Origin: Perlucidibaca sp.
GTDB taxonomy: Bacteria > Pseudomonadota > Gammaproteobacteria > Pseudomonadales > Moraxellaceae
NCBI GenBank assembly: GCA_023265995.1
Contig: JAHFSA010000002.1
Coordinates: 186,001-250,000, forward strand
Direction: 5' to 3'
DNA length: 64,000 nucleotides
Position numbers and translations under genes: made by a program. Positions 8,228 to 18,021 of this stretch are shown in pieces. Under the pieces are notes generated by a model, which ran no database searches, was not told the origin of the DNA, and worked only from the letters and a program-made list of their open reading frames with translations. Each line of letters starts with the position of its first letter. The first letter of the stretch is position 1.

Positions 8228-11200
8228 TCACGCCTGCAGCGCCTGCCGCAATGCCTCTGTCAGTTCGCCAGCAGCCTGCCACAGCTCGTAATCCGGAGCC
8301 ACCTGCATATCCACCTTCTGCTCGATTGCCCGCGCCTGGTCACCTATGGCCGCCATGCCAACCAGCGCCGCTTCACCGGCGAGGACATGACAGACCCGCT
8401 TCAGCTCGCTGACGTTCGCAGGCTGCGCCGAGCCCATGCAGGTCTCCAGCGTCAGCAGCAGCTGCGGCCCGCGGGCAGCCCGGAAGCGCTGGCGGAATTG
8501 CGTCATCAGATCCTGCAGGCCCGAGTCGGGGCCGGCCGCCACCGTGGCCGGCTTGTCGTGGCGCTGCCCGATCTGCTGCCTGACCGTGGCGATCAGCTCC
8601 TCGACGTCGAAAGGCTTGGCAATGAAGCCATCCATGCCCGCCGCCATGGCGACTTCACGCTGAGTGCTCATGGCTCCCGCGGTCAGCGCCAGGACAGGCA
8701 GATGCTGCAGGGCCGGCAGCTCGCGAATGCGACGCGTGGCGGTATAGCCGTCCATGACCGGCATCTGGATATCCATCAGCACAATGTCGAAATCATCGGG
8801 GCCGGCCGTCAGTCGCGTCACCGCCGCCAGGCCGTCGTCCGCCGAGGTCACGATCGCGCCTTCGGCAGTCAGGATGTAATCCGCCACTTCCCGGTTGAGC
8901 TCGCTGTCATCGACCACCAGCACACGCACGCCGGCCAGGCGCGGGCCACCGCTCGCGCGCGGCACGCCCCGAGGCCCCTGCCCCGGCCTGATCAGCTCGT
9001 TCTCCCGGCAGCGCTCGAAGGGCAGCTCGACGACGAACTCGCTGCCGACCCCGATCTCGCTGCTGACATCAATGCAGCCCCCCATCAGCTCGACCAGATT
9101 GCGGCTGATGGTCAGCCCCAGACCGGTGCCGCCGAAGCTGCGCGAAATCGTGTTGTCGGCCTGACTGAAGGCATTGAAGATCATGCTCAGCTTGTCGCGA
9201 GCGATGCCGATGCCGGTATCACGCACGGTGAATCGCAGACGGGCAACATTGTCCCCGGCGCGCAGTCCGGCGAGACCGACCCGCACCGAGACCTCGCCCT
9301 CGCGGGTGAACTTGATGGCATTGCTCACCAGGTTGGTGAGGATCTGGCCCAGACGCAGCGGATCACCGCGAAGATATCTCGCCGCCTCCGGCGCAGCGCC
9401 AACGACCAGGTTCACCTGCTTGTCATGCAAGGCTCCGCTGGCAATGCTGGCCAGACTGTCGAGCACGTCATCGAGCCGGAAAGGAACCTTTTCGAGATCA
9501 AGATGCCTGGCCTCGATCTTGGAGAAGTCCAGCACGTCATTGATGATGCCGAGCAGGGACTGGCCGGCGCCATGTATCTTGCCGACCATCTCGCGTGATG
9601 CCGCCGACATGTCCTGGCGCTCGAGCAGATAGCATAGGCCGAGAATGCCGTTCATGGGCGTGCGGATTTCATGACTCATGTTGGCGAGGAACTCGCTCTT
9701 CGCCTGGTTGGCCGCCTCCGCCGACTGCTTGGCCTCGCGCAGGGCCTGCTCGTAGCGATGGCGCACGGTAATGTCCTGGGCCACGCTGAGATAGCCGGTG
9801 ACCCGGCCCTCGTGGTCGCGCATGGTGGTCACCGCCAGCGACACGAGAATGCGTTCGCCACTCTTGCGCACATAGGTCCATTCGCGGATTTCCACGCCCT
9901 CGCGCTCGGCCTTGTGGACGAAGACGCGGAAGCCCGTGATCGGTTCGTGATATTCCTCGCTCAGCTCGGCCGCGCGTGCCGTCACTTCCTGCGCACAGTG
10001 CACGACTGCCAGGCTCTGCCTGCCGAGCATCTCGTCGGCCCGGTACTGCAGCAGGTTCTCGGCGCCGGCATTGAACAGGGTGATGAGGCCGTCGGCATCG
10101 GTGGCGATGATGGACACCTCGGAGGCGGCCTTGAGCACGTTGCCCAGCAGGTCGGCGACACGCGCCAGTTCGGCCTCGGCGCGCTTGCGCTTGGTGATGT
10201 CGGTACGCACCGAGACATAGCGCTCGACCCGCCCGTTGCTGCCGATGAAGGGCGCGATGACGCTGTCGACCCAATACAGCTCGCCGCTCCTGGAAAGATT
10301 GCAGACCTCGCCATGCCAGGCCTGGCCCGAGGAAATGTCATGCCACATCTGCGTCCAGAACTCGGGCGAGTGAAAACCGGAATTGATCTTGCGATGCGTC
10401 TGGCCGAGCAGCTCCTCGCGCGAATAGCCGCTGATGCGGCAGAAGTTGTCGTTGACCTCGATGATGCGACCGGCGACATCGGTCACCGAATAGAGCATCT
10501 GCTGGTTGATGGTGCGCAGCAGAATCTCGTTCTCGCGCAGCACGGAGGTCAGCTGCAGACGCTTCTCGGTGAGCTCGGTGACGTCATGGACAATGACGTA
10601 GAAGCCGCGCACCTCGCCATCGACCATGTCAGGCAGGTAATGCGCCAGGGCATGGACATGCCCGTGGCCGTCCGGTGACGGCGTCGACTGCTCGAAGGTC
10701 TGCGACTCGCCGCGCAGGGCCGCCTCGATATGCGGCAGGTTCTTCCGGTACAGCTCCGGCCCCAGCAGCTCGCTGATGTGCCTGCCCGCCAGCTGCCCGG
10801 AATCGACGCCGAACCAGCGGTGATAGGCCTTGTTGGCGACACGGTTTATCTGCTGCCTGTCCCAGTAGCCGATCATGGAAGGCATGGCATCGAAGACGGT
10901 CTGCAGATCGCGGCGCGCCAGATCCAGCTCGGCGGTACGCAGTGTCACCTGCTCCTCGAGACTGGCATTCAAACGCCGGATGCGATCCTCTGCGGCCATC
11001 TGCTGCGAAATATCACGCACGATCTTGGCGGCGCCAACGACATGACCGCTTTCATCGCGTATCGGCGACACCGTGATGGCGACATGAATCAGGCTGCCAT
11101 CGGCGCGCTGGCAAACCGAGTTGAAGTGCGGCACCACCTCGCCCTCGCGGACGCGACGCAAAATCCTCTCCTCCTCGGCGCGATGCGAGGCCGGCACGAT

Positions 11201-12400
11201 GAGCTCCAGCAGGCTGCGGCCCAGAGTCTCATGCTCGCGATAGCCGAAGATTTCCTCGGCGGCCTGGTTCCACGACGTCACCTTGCCATCGAGGCTCTTG
11301 CCGATGATGGCGTCGTTGGCGCTTTCGATGATGGCGGCGAGACGAGACTTGTCTACCCAGACCTGCATCTGGCGCAGGCGGTTGGCCAGATAGGCATGCA
11401 GCAGCGCCGCCAGCAGCAGCGTCAGGATCACGATCTGCAGGCTCAGCAGCCAGGCATGGGGCTGGTTGAGCGTGGCCAGGAAACCGGGCCGGGCGCGGAA
11501 CTCCACCAGCCAGTCCTGACCATACAGAGTCACCGGAATACGCTCTTCCAGTCCCATGACAGCAGGCTGATCGGCCTCCTGGGAAGCATAGAAACGCTGC
11601 ATGCCACCAGCGGCGTTAGCGGCACTTATCGCCATGGCGAATTCATCGCCACGGAAATCGAAGGTTTTCAGCACGTCATCGAGCTGCAGAGGGACATAGG
11701 CCAGGCCGGCCGCCTCGCGCAGCCTGGCAGCGACGGTCTCCGGAACGTGACCATCGCGAAAGATCGGCAGCACGAGCAGAAAGCCGTGACCAGTCTTGGC
11801 GCCGGTCTGCACCAGGGTAATCGGCCGGGTCAGTATGGCGGCATTGCCCGCCACCGCCGCCAGCAAGGCATCGCGACGATGGACCTCGGAGGCGACATCG
11901 AGGCCTATCGCCTCGGCATTATTCTCTGCCGGCTCAAGGTACTGAATGACCCAGCGATCATCGTCATGCGGCGCGAACTCGCGAATGCGGAAATCCGGCC
12001 AGCCATCGGCTCTCGCCTTGCTCAGGAAGCTCTCCTCCTGCCCGGACCGGATGCGCCGGATGAAGCCATAGCCGCGGGCGCCGGGAAATTCACGGGCGAG
12101 ATCACGCGCACTCATGTAGTCATGAAAGCGGGAGCGGCTGATGCCCTCCACACCGGCACCGAGGACAACGCCCTGGACGCCACGCAGGCCGTATTCGTAA
12201 GTCTGGATGCGTGCCTGCAGCTGCACGACGGCACGCCGGGACAGATCATCGAAACGCTGGACCTGCTCCCTGTGCTGTATGGCCTGCAGATAGAAGCCGG
12301 CAAGGACAGCGGTGACCAAGCCAAACAGGCACACCATCAGTACTGCGATCAGCGGACGCTCGACAACCGCCAGAATCCATTTCTTGATGGTCTTGATCAT
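8228..12400 (-). CDS. CHASE / multi-PAS hybrid histidine kinase with receiver and Hpt domains
   Basis: A very large (about 1390-residue) inner-membrane hybrid sensor kinase. Order by eye: membrane helix ~15-37, periplasmic CHASE domain ~70-270, second helix ~315-335, then four PAS/PAC units at ~355-880. The first PAS begins IIESANDAIIGKSLDG and the third contains ISGYSREELLG. The HisKA box SHEIRTPMNG lies near 905 and is followed by a HATPase with DTGIGI and GTGLGL. A receiver follows, with VLVVDDS and phosphoacceptor MDIQMPVMDG. The C-terminal Hpt has histidine in CHVLAGEAALVG. All phosphorelay residues are present. The ATG at 12400 is preferred to an upstream TTG at 12445, but neither has a strong ribosome site. 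Confidence 0.9.
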   Translation of the reverse strand: MIKTIKKWILAVVERPLIAVLMVCLFGLVTAVLAGFYLQAIQHREQVQRFDDLSRRAVVQLQARIQTYEYGLRGVQGVVLGAGVEGISRSRFHDYMSARDLAREFPGARGYGFIRRIRSGQEESFLSKARADGWPDFRIREFAPHDDDRWVIQYLEPAENNAEAIGLDVASEVHRRDALLAAVAGNAAILTRPITLVQTGAKTGHGFLLVLPIFRDGHVPETVAARLREAAGLAYVPLQLDDVLKTFDFRGDEFAMAISAANAAGGMQRFYASQEADQPAVMGLEERIPVTLYGQDWLVEFRARPGFLATLNQPHAWLLSLQIVILTLLLAALLHAYLANRLRQMQVWVDKSRLAAIIESANDAIIGKSLDGKVTSWNQAAEEIFGYREHETLGRSLLELIVPASHRAEEERILRRVREGEVVPHFNSVCQRADGSLIHVAITVSPIRDESGHVVGAAKIVRDISQQMAAEDRIRRLNASLEEQVTLRTAELDLARRDLQTVFDAMPSMIGYWDRQQINRVANKAYHRWFGVDSGQLAGRHISELLGPELYRKNLPHIEAALRGESQTFEQSTPSPDGHGHVHALAHYLPDMVDGEVRGFYVIVHDVTELTEKRLQLTSVLRENEILLRTINQQMLYSVTDVAGRIIEVNDNFCRISGYSREELLGQTHRKINSGFHSPEFWTQMWHDISSGQAWHGEVCNLSRSGELYWVDSVIAPFIGSNGRVERYVSVRTDITKRKRAEAELARVADLLGNVLKAASEVSIIATDADGLITLFNAGAENLLQYRADEMLGRQSLAVVHCAQEVTARAAELSEEYHEPITGFRVFVHKAEREGVEIREWTYVRKSGERILVSLAVTTMRDHEGRVTGYLSVAQDITVRHRYEQALREAKQSAEAANQAKSEFLANMSHEIRTPMNGILGLCYLLERQDMSAASREMVGKIHGAGQSLLGIINDVLDFSKIEARHLDLEKVPFRLDDVLDSLASIASGALHDKQVNLVVGAAPEAARYLRGDPLRLGQILTNLVSNAIKFTREGEVSVRVGLAGLRAGDNVARLRFTVRDTGIGIARDKLSMIFNAFSQADNTISRSFGGTGLGLTISRNLVELMGGCIDVSSEIGVGSEFVVELPFERCRENELIRPGQGPRGVPRASGGPRLAGVRVLVVDDSELNREVADYILTAEGAIVTSADDGLAAVTRLTAGPDDFDIVLMDIQMPVMDGYTATRRIRELPALQHLPVLALTAGAMSTQREVAMAAGMDGFIAKPFDVEELIATVRQQIGQRHDKPATVAAGPDSGLQDLMTQFRQRFRAARGPQLLLTLETCMGSAQPANVSELKRVCHVLAGEAALVGMAAIGDQARAIEQKVDMQVAPDYELWQAAGELTEALRQALQA

Positions 12401-12591
12401 GCCCGTGACTCGTCGCGTGAAAGGCGACACCGGGTGTGTCGCCAAGTGTGTCGTGAAGCCCTCCAGACGCGCCGGAAAATGCCACCTCCACGCTTGTTAC
12501 TCTACGCGAGTGCCAATGCGGCTAAAGTGGACTACGGTGTCGTATTGTAAAAAGTGTCGTTGCAATGCTGCATTGTTGCGGAAAAAAGCAC

Positions 12592-13002
12592 TCAGGCCTG
12601 CCGACGGCTGGCCTCCGCCTGGCGGACCTCCTGCCAGCACTCGCGGATCTGCTCGACCAGTCGCGCCGGACTGAACGGCTTGGTCAGCACGGCATTGATG
12701 CCCAGATCATTCCAGCGCTGCAATTCGGCCGGATGCACCTTGGCCGTGAGGAAGCAGACAGGCATATCCCGAAACGCCGGCATGCGGCGGATTTCAGCCA
12801 GCGTCTGCACGCCGTCCATGCCCGGCATCATGACATCGAGCAGAACGAGATCCGGCACGTAACCCTCGGCGAGAGCCGCCAGTGCATCACGCCCGGAAGC
12901 CTCGGCGCGGACCTGCAAGCCGCCGAGACGCTCCAGGATCAGGCAGACCAGAGTCCGGATATCCTGTTCGTCATCAACCAGCAGAACTTTCTGCAGCGAC
13001 AT
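12592..13002 (-). CDS. single-domain response regulator
   Basis: A 136-residue receiver with a short C-terminal tail. It shows VLLVDDEQ, phosphoacceptor LLDVMMPGMDG, switch FLTAK and conserved lysine in LTKPF. The ATG at 13002 has AAGGAGA just upstream, so the longer open frame is rejected. It overlaps the end of the upstream CHASE kinase gene by 29 bases, so the two are transcribed together and are probably a cognate pair. There is no output domain, so the effect must be by protein interaction or by phosphate transfer to an Hpt. About 190 bp separates it from the hybrid kinase. Confidence 0.9.
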   Translation of the reverse strand: MSLQKVLLVDDEQDIRTLVCLILERLGGLQVRAEASGRDALAALAEGYVPDLVLLDVMMPGMDGVQTLAEIRRMPAFRDMPVCFLTAKVHPAELQRWNDLGINAVLTKPFSPARLVEQIRECWQEVRQAEASRRQA

Positions 13003-15115
13003 GATCGCTCTCCTTGACCGGAGTCGCAGACGTGCCCACGGCGACCTCCGGCAATTCCAGTATGAAAGTGGCGCCCTGCCCCGGCAGGGACTCGGCATGA
13101 ATACGTCCGCCCATGCGCTCGACCAGGCCGCGACTGATCGCCAGGCCGAGGCCGGAGCCGCCCGCCGAGCGCTGGTCCGAGCCATCGGCCTGGGCAAAGG
13201 GCTGGAACAGGCGCGGCATGAAATCGACCGGGATGCCGCGACCATGATCGCTGACCCGGATCTGCAGCCACTGCTGATGACGACGCACGACAATATCGAT
13301 GCTCTTGCCGGGCGGGGAAAACTTGACGGCATTGGAGAACAGGTTCTTGAAGACCTGGATGAGGCGGTCGGCATCCACCGCCACGCCCAGGCTGCCGGCC
13401 TCCAGCTCCATGTTCCAGGACAGCCGCTTGTCGTTCAACAAGGGCTGCGCCAGATGCTGCGCCTGCTCCAGCAGCGGCAACAGCTCCTGCGCCTGCAGGC
13501 GCAGCGACAGCTTGCCCTGCTCCAGACGCTCGACATCGAGCAGATCGTTGATCAGCTGGCTGAGCGACTCGGCGTTCTGCGCCGCCATCTCCAGCAGCAT
13601 GCCGACCTCTGACGGACAAGCGCCCATGGCTCCGGTCTGGATCAGCTCGATGGCGCCCTTGATGGCCGTCAGCGGCGTTCTCAGCTCGTGCGACACGGTC
13701 GCCACGAACTCGCGCTTGAGGCGCTCGTTGTGGCGCACCGCCCGCAAGTCCTCCAGCATGGTCCAGGCATAAGGCTGGCCGTTCGGCTGGCGCATCGACA
13801 AGGTACGCGCCAGAACCGGGATCGGCTCGTCATCCGGACTGTTCAGCTCCAGCTCCAGCCAGGTCTGTTCCTGCCAGCGTTGACGGAATATCTGCGCAGC
13901 CCAGGGTGTGAACAGGGAAATGTAATTGCGGCTCTTCAGCGTCTCCACGTCGCAGGACAGCATGCGCCCGGTGGCCGGGTTGGCATCGACGATCTGTCCC
14001 TGCTCGTTGCAGCGCAGAATGGCGATGGGCGCATTCTGGAACAGCGCCGCCAGCCTGGCCTCGCGATCGATGAGGTCGTCACTGCTGGTGATCGCCAGCA
14101 TCTCGGCCTGGATACGGCGCTTCTCCTGGGAATGCAGCCAGGCCATGAGCAGGAGCGTGAAGCAGAGGCCGGCCAGCCAGACCAGCACAGGTGTGCAGTC
14201 ATGACGCTGCCACCAGAAGCCCGTGGCGGGCTGTATCAGCAGCCGCAAGGTGCGACCGCCAAACTCGATATCCATGGCGCGGCGCACGGAAGACTCCGCC
14301 TGCGCCGTGTTGAGCCTGAGCAGCACGGGATCATGGCCGGAGGCCTCGACATCGACCAGGGTCAGGGCGTAGATGCCACCATCCTCAAGCATCTTCAACT
14401 CCGGCAGCAGCAGCTCGCTCATGGTGGCGCCAGCGGAAATGAAGCCGCGCAAGGCCAGACGGCGATCCGCCACGGTCGCCAGCGAACGGCGCTCGTAGAC
14501 CGGACGGAACAGCACCATGCTCTGGCCGGCCCGGGTCAGGCGATGCACCTGTGGTGTCGCCACCACCAGCCCGGAATCGCGCGCGCGCAGCAATGCCGCC
14601 ATGCGTGTGGGCTCGCAGCGCATGTCCATGCCCATGGAGTTTGCTGACGGGTGACGTGCGGACATCAGCTCGACCGGATAGCGCCAGGCCGGATCCAGCG
14701 ACTGGCAGCCGGGACGGATATCGTGCCAGCGCCCTGGCTGCCCTGGCGTCACCGGATGCTGCAGCGATGCGCCACCGGCACCGGCACCGGCAGGCGCCGG
14801 CTGTATCCAGGAAATGCCGTGGAAACGCCCGAGCATGGGCGCGTTGTAGTAATCGAACTCATCGACCGTGACCCGCTCGGAGGCCTCGACAAAACGCCCG
14901 ATGTCATCCAGGGATTGCAGGGTCTCGCGCAGGGTGTTCTCGATGGCGTGCTGACGGCGCAGCACGCCGATATCGAAGCGCTGCTGCCAGGCCGCCTCCT
15001 GCTTGTCGAGGACGAAAAAAGCCATGCCGCTGGAAAAGACCAGGCCGAACAACCCGGTCACCAGCAACTTGGCTCGGTGCGACAACCACTTGTTTCCTGT
15101 CAGCAGATGCGACAT
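12974..15115 (-). CDS. CHASE-PAS sensor histidine kinase
   Basis: An inner-membrane histidine kinase of about 713 residues. A first helix at ~15-35 (LLVTGLFGLVFSSG) is followed by a periplasmic CHASE-type domain to ~290, a second helix near 305, and a PAS domain with AILRCNEQGQIVDANPATG. HisKA has VSHELRTPLTAIKGA and the HATPase ends with SDHGRGI and GSGLGLAISRGLV. There is no receiver of its own, and a lone receiver overlaps its 3' end. The start at 15115 (GAG 6 bases upstream) is preferred over a GTG at 15160 with no ribosome site; both keep the same domains. Confidence 0.9.
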   Translation of the reverse strand: MSHLLTGNKWLSHRAKLLVTGLFGLVFSSGMAFFVLDKQEAAWQQRFDIGVLRRQHAIENTLRETLQSLDDIGRFVEASERVTVDEFDYYNAPMLGRFHGISWIQPAPAGAGAGGASLQHPVTPGQPGRWHDIRPGCQSLDPAWRYPVELMSARHPSANSMGMDMRCEPTRMAALLRARDSGLVVATPQVHRLTRAGQSMVLFRPVYERRSLATVADRRLALRGFISAGATMSELLLPELKMLEDGGIYALTLVDVEASGHDPVLLRLNTAQAESSVRRAMDIEFGGRTLRLLIQPATGFWWQRHDCTPVLVWLAGLCFTLLLMAWLHSQEKRRIQAEMLAITSSDDLIDREARLAALFQNAPIAILRCNEQGQIVDANPATGRMLSCDVETLKSRNYISLFTPWAAQIFRQRWQEQTWLELELNSPDDEPIPVLARTLSMRQPNGQPYAWTMLEDLRAVRHNERLKREFVATVSHELRTPLTAIKGAIELIQTGAMGACPSEVGMLLEMAAQNAESLSQLINDLLDVERLEQGKLSLRLQAQELLPLLEQAQHLAQPLLNDKRLSWNMELEAGSLGVAVDADRLIQVFKNLFSNAVKFSPPGKSIDIVVRRHQQWLQIRVSDHGRGIPVDFMPRLFQPFAQADGSDQRSAGGSGLGLAISRGLVERMGGRIHAESLPGQGATFILELPEVAVGTSATPVKESDHVAAESSAG

Positions 15116-15459
15116 CGGCGTCTCGAAAATGGATTGGTCGTGAACATCTCCGCTACTCACTCGGGGACGCCATCATGACTGGCAGCATCGTCAACAAAAT
15201 GTATATCTCCTGGATGCCGACACGCTAGCAAGTCACGGAAGCCCTGTATTGAGACTCCTTGTTATCTTCCGGTAACGATTGATGAAACAGAGGAAACACG
15301 AGGCCAACCGACCGCAAGTGGTTATTTTACGATCAACTACATTCTTGCTACCCGCATGCAGCATAACCACAACTGGACATTGATCACGTCTCCCTATACT
15401 GGCCATGCACCCCCGGACAGGGGCACACCGAACCAGCACCGCCGTTTGAGGATACCGAC
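15116..15459. other. divergent intergenic region, 344 bp, AT-richer than its surroundings
   Basis: No convincing gene. It separates the minus-strand kinase set from a small plus-strand gene. It holds an imperfect palindrome around 15261-15276 (GTTATC...GGTAAC) and a promoter-like element near 15374-15400. Confidence 0.6.
15374..15400 (+). promoter_or_regulatory. candidate promoter of the small exported protein
   Basis: TGGACA (15374-15379) and TATACT (15395-15400) are separated by 15 bases, 60 bases upstream of the ATG at 15460. The short spacing lowers confidence. Confidence 0.35.
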
Positions 15460-15789
15460 ATGATCACTCGCCTCGCTTGTCTGCCCTTGCTGGCCATGCC
15501 CGTCATCGCAATGGCCGGGAGCTGGTCGGACAGCTCGCCCGAATACCCCACCTATTCATCTCTCGATGCCAGCTACCTGAGCGCGGCCAATGCCAGCCAG
15601 CAAACGGCAGGGCAAAGCAACCTGGCAAAGAACAGCCTGCTGGTCGCCAAGGTCGCCGCCTTCTTCGTCACCGGACACTACATCGTGTCGCCAACACTCA
15701 GCCTGACCTACCAGACCGAACCTGCCGACAACGACATTGTCTCCAAGGCCGAAGCCTGCGGCCGACTGGGTCTGCACTTGCGCTTCTGA
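15460..15789 (+). CDS. small exported protein with a barrel-like C-terminus
   Basis: A 109-residue protein of unknown function. It has a signal peptide (cleavage expected after AMA near residue 19). Its C-terminal strands end in a terminal phenylalanine (RLGLHLRF), closely echoing the end of the YaiO-type barrel at 4562-5320 (RLGLRLQF), and both have LSL-Y one strand earlier. It is too short for a full barrel, so it may be a remnant or an oligomeric mini-barrel. It is monocistronic and divergent from the CHASE kinase. A role with the polysaccharide block is inferred from position and that resemblance only. Confidence 0.6.
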   Translation: MITRLACLPLLAMPVIAMAGSWSDSSPEYPTYSSLDASYLSAANASQQTAGQSNLAKNSLLVAKVAAFFVTGHYIVSPTLSLTYQTEPADNDIVSKAEACGRLGLHLRF

Positions 15790-15847
15790 AACACCTGGAC
15801 TGCCGGTCAGCGGCTAAAGGGCAGCCATGCCCTGACAGCAGTCATCA

Positions 15848-17959
15848 TCAGAACGACTGGCTGATGCCGACATAAACGCCACGGCCGTCGCCCGGACTGA
15901 ACTGGCTCTGATCAACTCCGGCGGCATTGCGAATGACACCCGTGGTCGCCGCATAACGCTTGTCCGCCAGGTTGCGCCCCTCGACAAACCAGTCGAGACC
16001 GCGATCCAGATGCTGGTTCAGCTTCAGCCCGTAAATGGCATAGCCGGCCGCCGCCAGCGTGTTGGCGTGGTCGACGTAGCTGCGCGATGCCGCCCGCAGC
16101 ACAGGCCCGAACCAGATGTCGCGCGGCAGGCGCAGCGCCGTCTCCAGCGCCAGGGTCTGGCGCGGCATGCCGGCGATGTCGTTGCCATCGGCAATGGCGG
16201 CATCGCCCGAGCGGCGGAAGCGGAAATCATTGAAGAGATAGCTGGCCTGCCCGCGCCAGCCATTGCCCTCGGCACGCAGGCCGGCCTCAACACCCTGATG
16301 CAGGGTCTTGTCAGCATTCTGCGTGGCTGCCGGCAAGCCCGGCGGCGTGATGGCCAGCAGCTCGTTGCGCAGATGCGCGCGATACAGCGCCAGATCCCAG
16401 GTCAGCAGCGTGGTATCGGCCAGTGCCATGTCACCGCGCGTGCCGATCTCGGCCGTCATGCCGCGCTGCGCGCGCAGCGGCTTGCCGGCCACCGGCCCCT
16501 CGCTGAAGCTGGGCGGCTCGAAGCTGCCGCTGACATTGGCGAAGACCTGCATGCCCGGACGCAGCTCATGCAGCACGCCGAACTTGGGCGAAACCCGCGT
16601 GTAGGTTTCCTGATACAGCGTGCCGGTACTGGTCAGCACCTGCACCGGCGTGACACGGCGCATGGCCGCCGTCCACTGCGCCCCGGCCGACACCGTGGTC
16701 GTCGGCGTCACATGCCACTGCGACTCGCCATAGACCTCGATGTTGTCGGCGCTCAGCTTGTTCTGCTTCACCAGCTTCGTGCACGGATGCGTACCGGCCG
16801 CTGCCGCGCCGTAGTCGCACTGCTCATCCAGCGTCAGTCCGCGACGCCAGTTCACGCCCAGCACCTGATCCTGCTCGCTGCCCAGCCAATGCGTCGGCTG
16901 CAGGCGGCTCAGACCGATGCCGACATCGCGGCTGTCCTGCTCGACACGGGCAAAGGACAGCGGATGGAAGAGGATCTTCTTGCTGACATAGCTGGTGACT
17001 TCCGTCACCGCGCCATGCTCGCCCTGAATGGCGGTGCGATTGGCCAGACGGTAAAGCGCGAAATCGCGATGGGTATCGCGCTTGAGACTGCCGGCATCGG
17101 CGCCGCGTGGCGCGCTGCTCAGCTGAGCCCTGGTGCGATTGCCCGGCAGCTCGGAATCGCTATCGACAGCCGTCAGATAAAAGCGTGACTCGACCGCCGG
17201 CGACAGCTGCACGCCGGCATTGCCGAAGAAACGGCCGGTGCGCTGCACGGCGTGGTCGCGATAGCCATCCTGCTCGAACTGGCTGAGCGAGGCATAGCCG
17301 TCGACCTTGCCGCTGACACCGCCACTGGCCAGTTGATAACGGCGATAGCCAAAGCTGCCGGCCTCGGCGCGCAAGAGCAGCGGCGGCGCGCTGAGGCCGG
17401 TCAGACCGACATAATTGATGGCGCCACCGAGTGTGCTGCCGCCGTAACGCAGGGCATTGGCGCCGCGCTGCACCTCGATGTAGCGGGTGGCGAAGGGCTC
17501 GATGGCCTGCATGTCATAGCTGCCGTCAGCCAGATTCAGCGGCACGCCATCCTGCAGCACCATGAGGCCGCGCCCGTGGAAGGTACGCTGCAGACCGGAG
17601 CCGCGAATCGACACGCGCGCCTCCTCGGCACCAAAACGCGACTGCGCGAAGACGCCGGTCGCCAGCTTGAGCGTGTCCTCCATGGTCGAAGCGCGGCCAT
17701 TGAGATAGTCATTGGCATCGACCACGCCGACGGCACCGGCAGTCTTGCCCAGCTCCTCCAGCGCCTGCGCCGGCGACACCGAAAACGCCGACTCCGGCTC
17801 GGCCACGGCAGTCACCACCACCGCCGGCAGCTCATGCATGGCCATCGCCTGCTGGGCCCAGAAGGCGCCGCTGGCCAGCGCCAGCTGCCAGACCAGAGGC
17901 TTGAGCGGGAGCGGCTGACGAATCGGGGAACAGGCGGTGCGCGAGGCTTGGCGGGTCAT
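15848..17959 (-). CDS. TonB-dependent outer-membrane receptor
   Basis: A 703-residue receptor for TonB-driven import of a metal complex or other scarce ligand. It has a signal peptide (hydrophobic core followed by QQAMA), then a plug domain with RVSIRGSGLQRTFHGRG and the typical plug end YIEVQRGANALRYGGSTLGGAINYV (quoted in part, positions near 150-175). A 22-strand barrel ends in QSF with terminal Phe. The ATG at 17959 is preferred to the longer open frame because the signal peptide then sits at the N-terminus. The ligand is unknown; no siderophore genes are nearby. A perfect palindrome lies in the divergent promoter region shared with mfd. Confidence 0.9.
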   Translation of the reverse strand: MTRQASRTACSPIRQPLPLKPLVWQLALASGAFWAQQAMAMHELPAVVVTAVAEPESAFSVSPAQALEELGKTAGAVGVVDANDYLNGRASTMEDTLKLATGVFAQSRFGAEEARVSIRGSGLQRTFHGRGLMVLQDGVPLNLADGSYDMQAIEPFATRYIEVQRGANALRYGGSTLGGAINYVGLTGLSAPPLLLRAEAGSFGYRRYQLASGGVSGKVDGYASLSQFEQDGYRDHAVQRTGRFFGNAGVQLSPAVESRFYLTAVDSDSELPGNRTRAQLSSAPRGADAGSLKRDTHRDFALYRLANRTAIQGEHGAVTEVTSYVSKKILFHPLSFARVEQDSRDVGIGLSRLQPTHWLGSEQDQVLGVNWRRGLTLDEQCDYGAAAAGTHPCTKLVKQNKLSADNIEVYGESQWHVTPTTTVSAGAQWTAAMRRVTPVQVLTSTGTLYQETYTRVSPKFGVLHELRPGMQVFANVSGSFEPPSFSEGPVAGKPLRAQRGMTAEIGTRGDMALADTTLLTWDLALYRAHLRNELLAITPPGLPAATQNADKTLHQGVEAGLRAEGNGWRGQASYLFNDFRFRRSGDAAIADGNDIAGMPRQTLALETALRLPRDIWFGPVLRAASRSYVDHANTLAAAGYAIYGLKLNQHLDRGLDWFVEGRNLADKRYAATTGVIRNAAGVDQSQFSPGDGRGVYVGISQSF

Positions 17960-18021
17960 GTACAGGTCCAGTTCAGGGAAAACCAACGAACCGATTGTAG
18001 GGACTCGCCGGCAGACCGAAC

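Noticed and set aside
10730-12550. 606-residue open frame on the plus strand opposite the hybrid kinase
   Set aside because: The minus strand has a complete CHASE/PAS/HisKA/REC/Hpt protein; the plus frame has no motif.
12401-12591. Terminator around the CAATG/CATTG repeat (12563-12575) after the lone receiver
   Set aside because: The stem is only 5 bp and the T tract is not directly adjacent, so it is too weak to call.
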